From: Trochalopteron elliotii
Lineage: Eukaryota > Chordata > Aves > Passeriformes > Leiothrichidae
Reading direction: 5' to 3'
Assembly: GCA_024734555.1 (NCBI GenBank)
Contig: JANPWX010000038.1
Span: 4,276,454 to 4,340,453 of the forward strand
Length of the DNA: 64,000 nt
Within the stretch, counting starts at the first letter, position 1. Every line of letters starts with the position of its first letter. Of this stretch, positions 62,301-64,000 are shown in pieces. Below the pieces are notes generated by a model that had not been told where the DNA came from, ran no database searches, and was given only the letters and a program-made list of their open reading frames with translations. The translations under genes and the position numbers were made by a program.

Positions 62301-64000
62301 AGCACAAGTCACAAAGAAAAATCCAGTGGATGGTAAGAAGCACTGAAGACAAACCAGCATTCGAAAATACTTTTGATTACATCGGCAACTCATTTTCCTT
62401 TGTTCAGGTTATGCCTGGGAACTCACAAAACTTTGTGAATCTAATAAAGTTTCAGTACCTTCACTATCCAGTCCAGTTTTCAGCTCTGTAAGTCCTGACA
62501 CCAAAGTCAGAATCAAGAAATCCCTGAGGTCATGGCACAAACCAATCAGTCGTCTTAATCTACCTCTTGCACAGTTCAGGAATCCTGCAATGGCCACAGA
62601 GCTTTTGGGTCACTTTTCTCACAAACAACTGATACAGGGAGCAGCTTCTTGCCTTACATACTGGCAACTGGCTTCTCAGACAGGCCAATACCATCAGACA
62701 AGTGCTGATTTGCTGCTTTTTCCAAAATAAAACGTTTGAAACACCAATTTCCGGAAAGTAATCAGTTTGGATTGACTCAGAGTAAAAAACCTCCACAAGT
62801 TCTGAATTGTCAAAATTCCATTTAACAACACGCAGTAGCCTTGAAACTTGGCAGGAACAGGCTAGTTCATCATATCTCTACTTGATGGTGTCTGAAAAGA
62901 GACAACAAATTTACTGAGAGGGGTATTTCTCTTGAATTTATGGCTGATCTCTCGTTTTTGGACAGAGCTGGACATTTGCATATAAGTTTGTGACCATTTT
63001 CTTTGCACACTGTCAAGACAAGTTATTTACATTACACATAACTTCCATTGCTTGATGATGTCATCGCTAGAAAAAAAAAACAATCTTTCTTAGGTTCGTA
63101 ATTTCACCAGCAGCTCCCATTAGGACATTCTCCATGATCAGATCAGATTCTCTTTCCCAAGAAAGTGTAGTAAAAAGGCAAAGTTATCAACACAAAAGGC
63201 AATGAGTAATCTACTCACAGAAAACCTCAGAGGTTGTCAGGCAATCAACAAAAGCATGGTGGATGTCTTAAAGTAATGATATTTTGGTCTTGTATAATCA
63301 TACAAAGCTGATAAAGGCAGTCCTGGGACTTTTTCACAACAGGGAGATTGTAAAGCAAACTTTAATTTAATTTACTGCTGGAGGAGTTTTATATACCAGG
63401 GAAAATTCATCCCAGAGAGATTTTTAGAAGTTAAAAAAAACCTGTATAGGTATAAATCTGAACTTTCAGGCAGGAACAACAGGATTTAGATCCATAACTG
63501 TCAGATGCAGCAAACCAACCCATAAAGCTCGATTCTATTGTTTCTGCCACCACAGGTAGGTGCACAGAATAGGGATTTGGTGCAAAACATGCAGGAAAGG
63601 ATTGTCTTACCCTACATGCACATCCCAAATAAAGGTCTGTTCAGAGTGGACACTGTATACACACGCACTGTATTGGCTTCCTGTAAACTTGGGGAGAACT
63701 AAAGCAGTTAAATGTCTTAGTAAGTGATACAATATTTTTCTCTTTCTCTTTCCTGATTTTCGGTCCTGATGTTTCCTGGCTCATATTTAACATGTCCTCA
63801 ACTAATCAAAACTTCATTAAGATGTCAAGTAGACAGGTACAGCCAGAAATTTCAAGGGAGCACATTTTTTTCCAATAAATTATTTAAAATCCACTCATTA
63901 TGAAGAAGTAAGCACAAGGCTGTCACAATGAATCCATCTCTAACACAGGACGATTATCCATTATATTTGGAAACAACTCAGTAGCACTGAAGAGGAGACC
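59395..64000. other. Non-coding stretch, no gene recognised
   Basis: AT-rich sequence to the end of the window. I see no CR1, LTR, tRNA or microsatellite of note beyond short A-runs (for example 63071-63080). Minus-strand frames at 59401-59688 and 62560-62796 show no recognisable domain. Confidence 0.55.

Overview
This window looks like bird nuclear DNA that is intergenic or deep-intronic. The evidence is several 5'-truncated CR1 LINE copies on both strands, with the CR1 C-terminal reverse-transcriptase reading frame and the ATTCTATG-type 3' tail, plus two LTRs of endogenous-retrovirus type. There is no operon structure and no dense coding. The background is AT-rich, CpG-poor and full of A/T runs. 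I could not recognise any host protein-coding gene, tRNA, rRNA or CRISPR array. The many 60-140 codon open frames look like chance frames or decayed transposon code.

Layout: a CR1 3' end (1-482, plus) enters from outside the window. A long unremarkable stretch leads to a solo LTR at 10007-10587 with TATA box and polyadenylation signal visible. After more non-coding DNA come a GC-richer block (18990-19629) and a minus-strand CR1 reverse-transcriptase fragment (19630-20130). Two short plus-strand CR1 3' ends lie at 23773-24192 and 26117-26325. The most structured region is 34118-36150: a minus-strand CR1 split by a 1129-bp LTR-like insertion (34701-35829) bounded by TG...CA and a 5-bp direct repeat TCCTC. 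At 39668-40435 a minus-strand CR1 carries an 88-bp perfect CAGAG pentamer array grown from the element's own sequence. The longest CR1 (41985-43465, plus) covers part of the RT domain through to the 3' tail, and its catalytic FADD box reads FADN. From 43466 to the end I see no transposon I can name.

The parts do not form a pathway. They record retrotransposon insertions (CR1, then an LTR into CR1, then a microsatellite inside CR1) in otherwise quiet DNA. Several AT-rich, homeodomain-motif-rich stretches (around 27470, 41239, 47590, 49975 and 51480) could be conserved non-coding elements. Three open frames with splice-like borders (57246-57363 plus, 58219-58452 minus, 59260-59394 plus) could be exons. 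These remain guesses without a comparison to other genomes. I found no convincing evidence of a new biological system.
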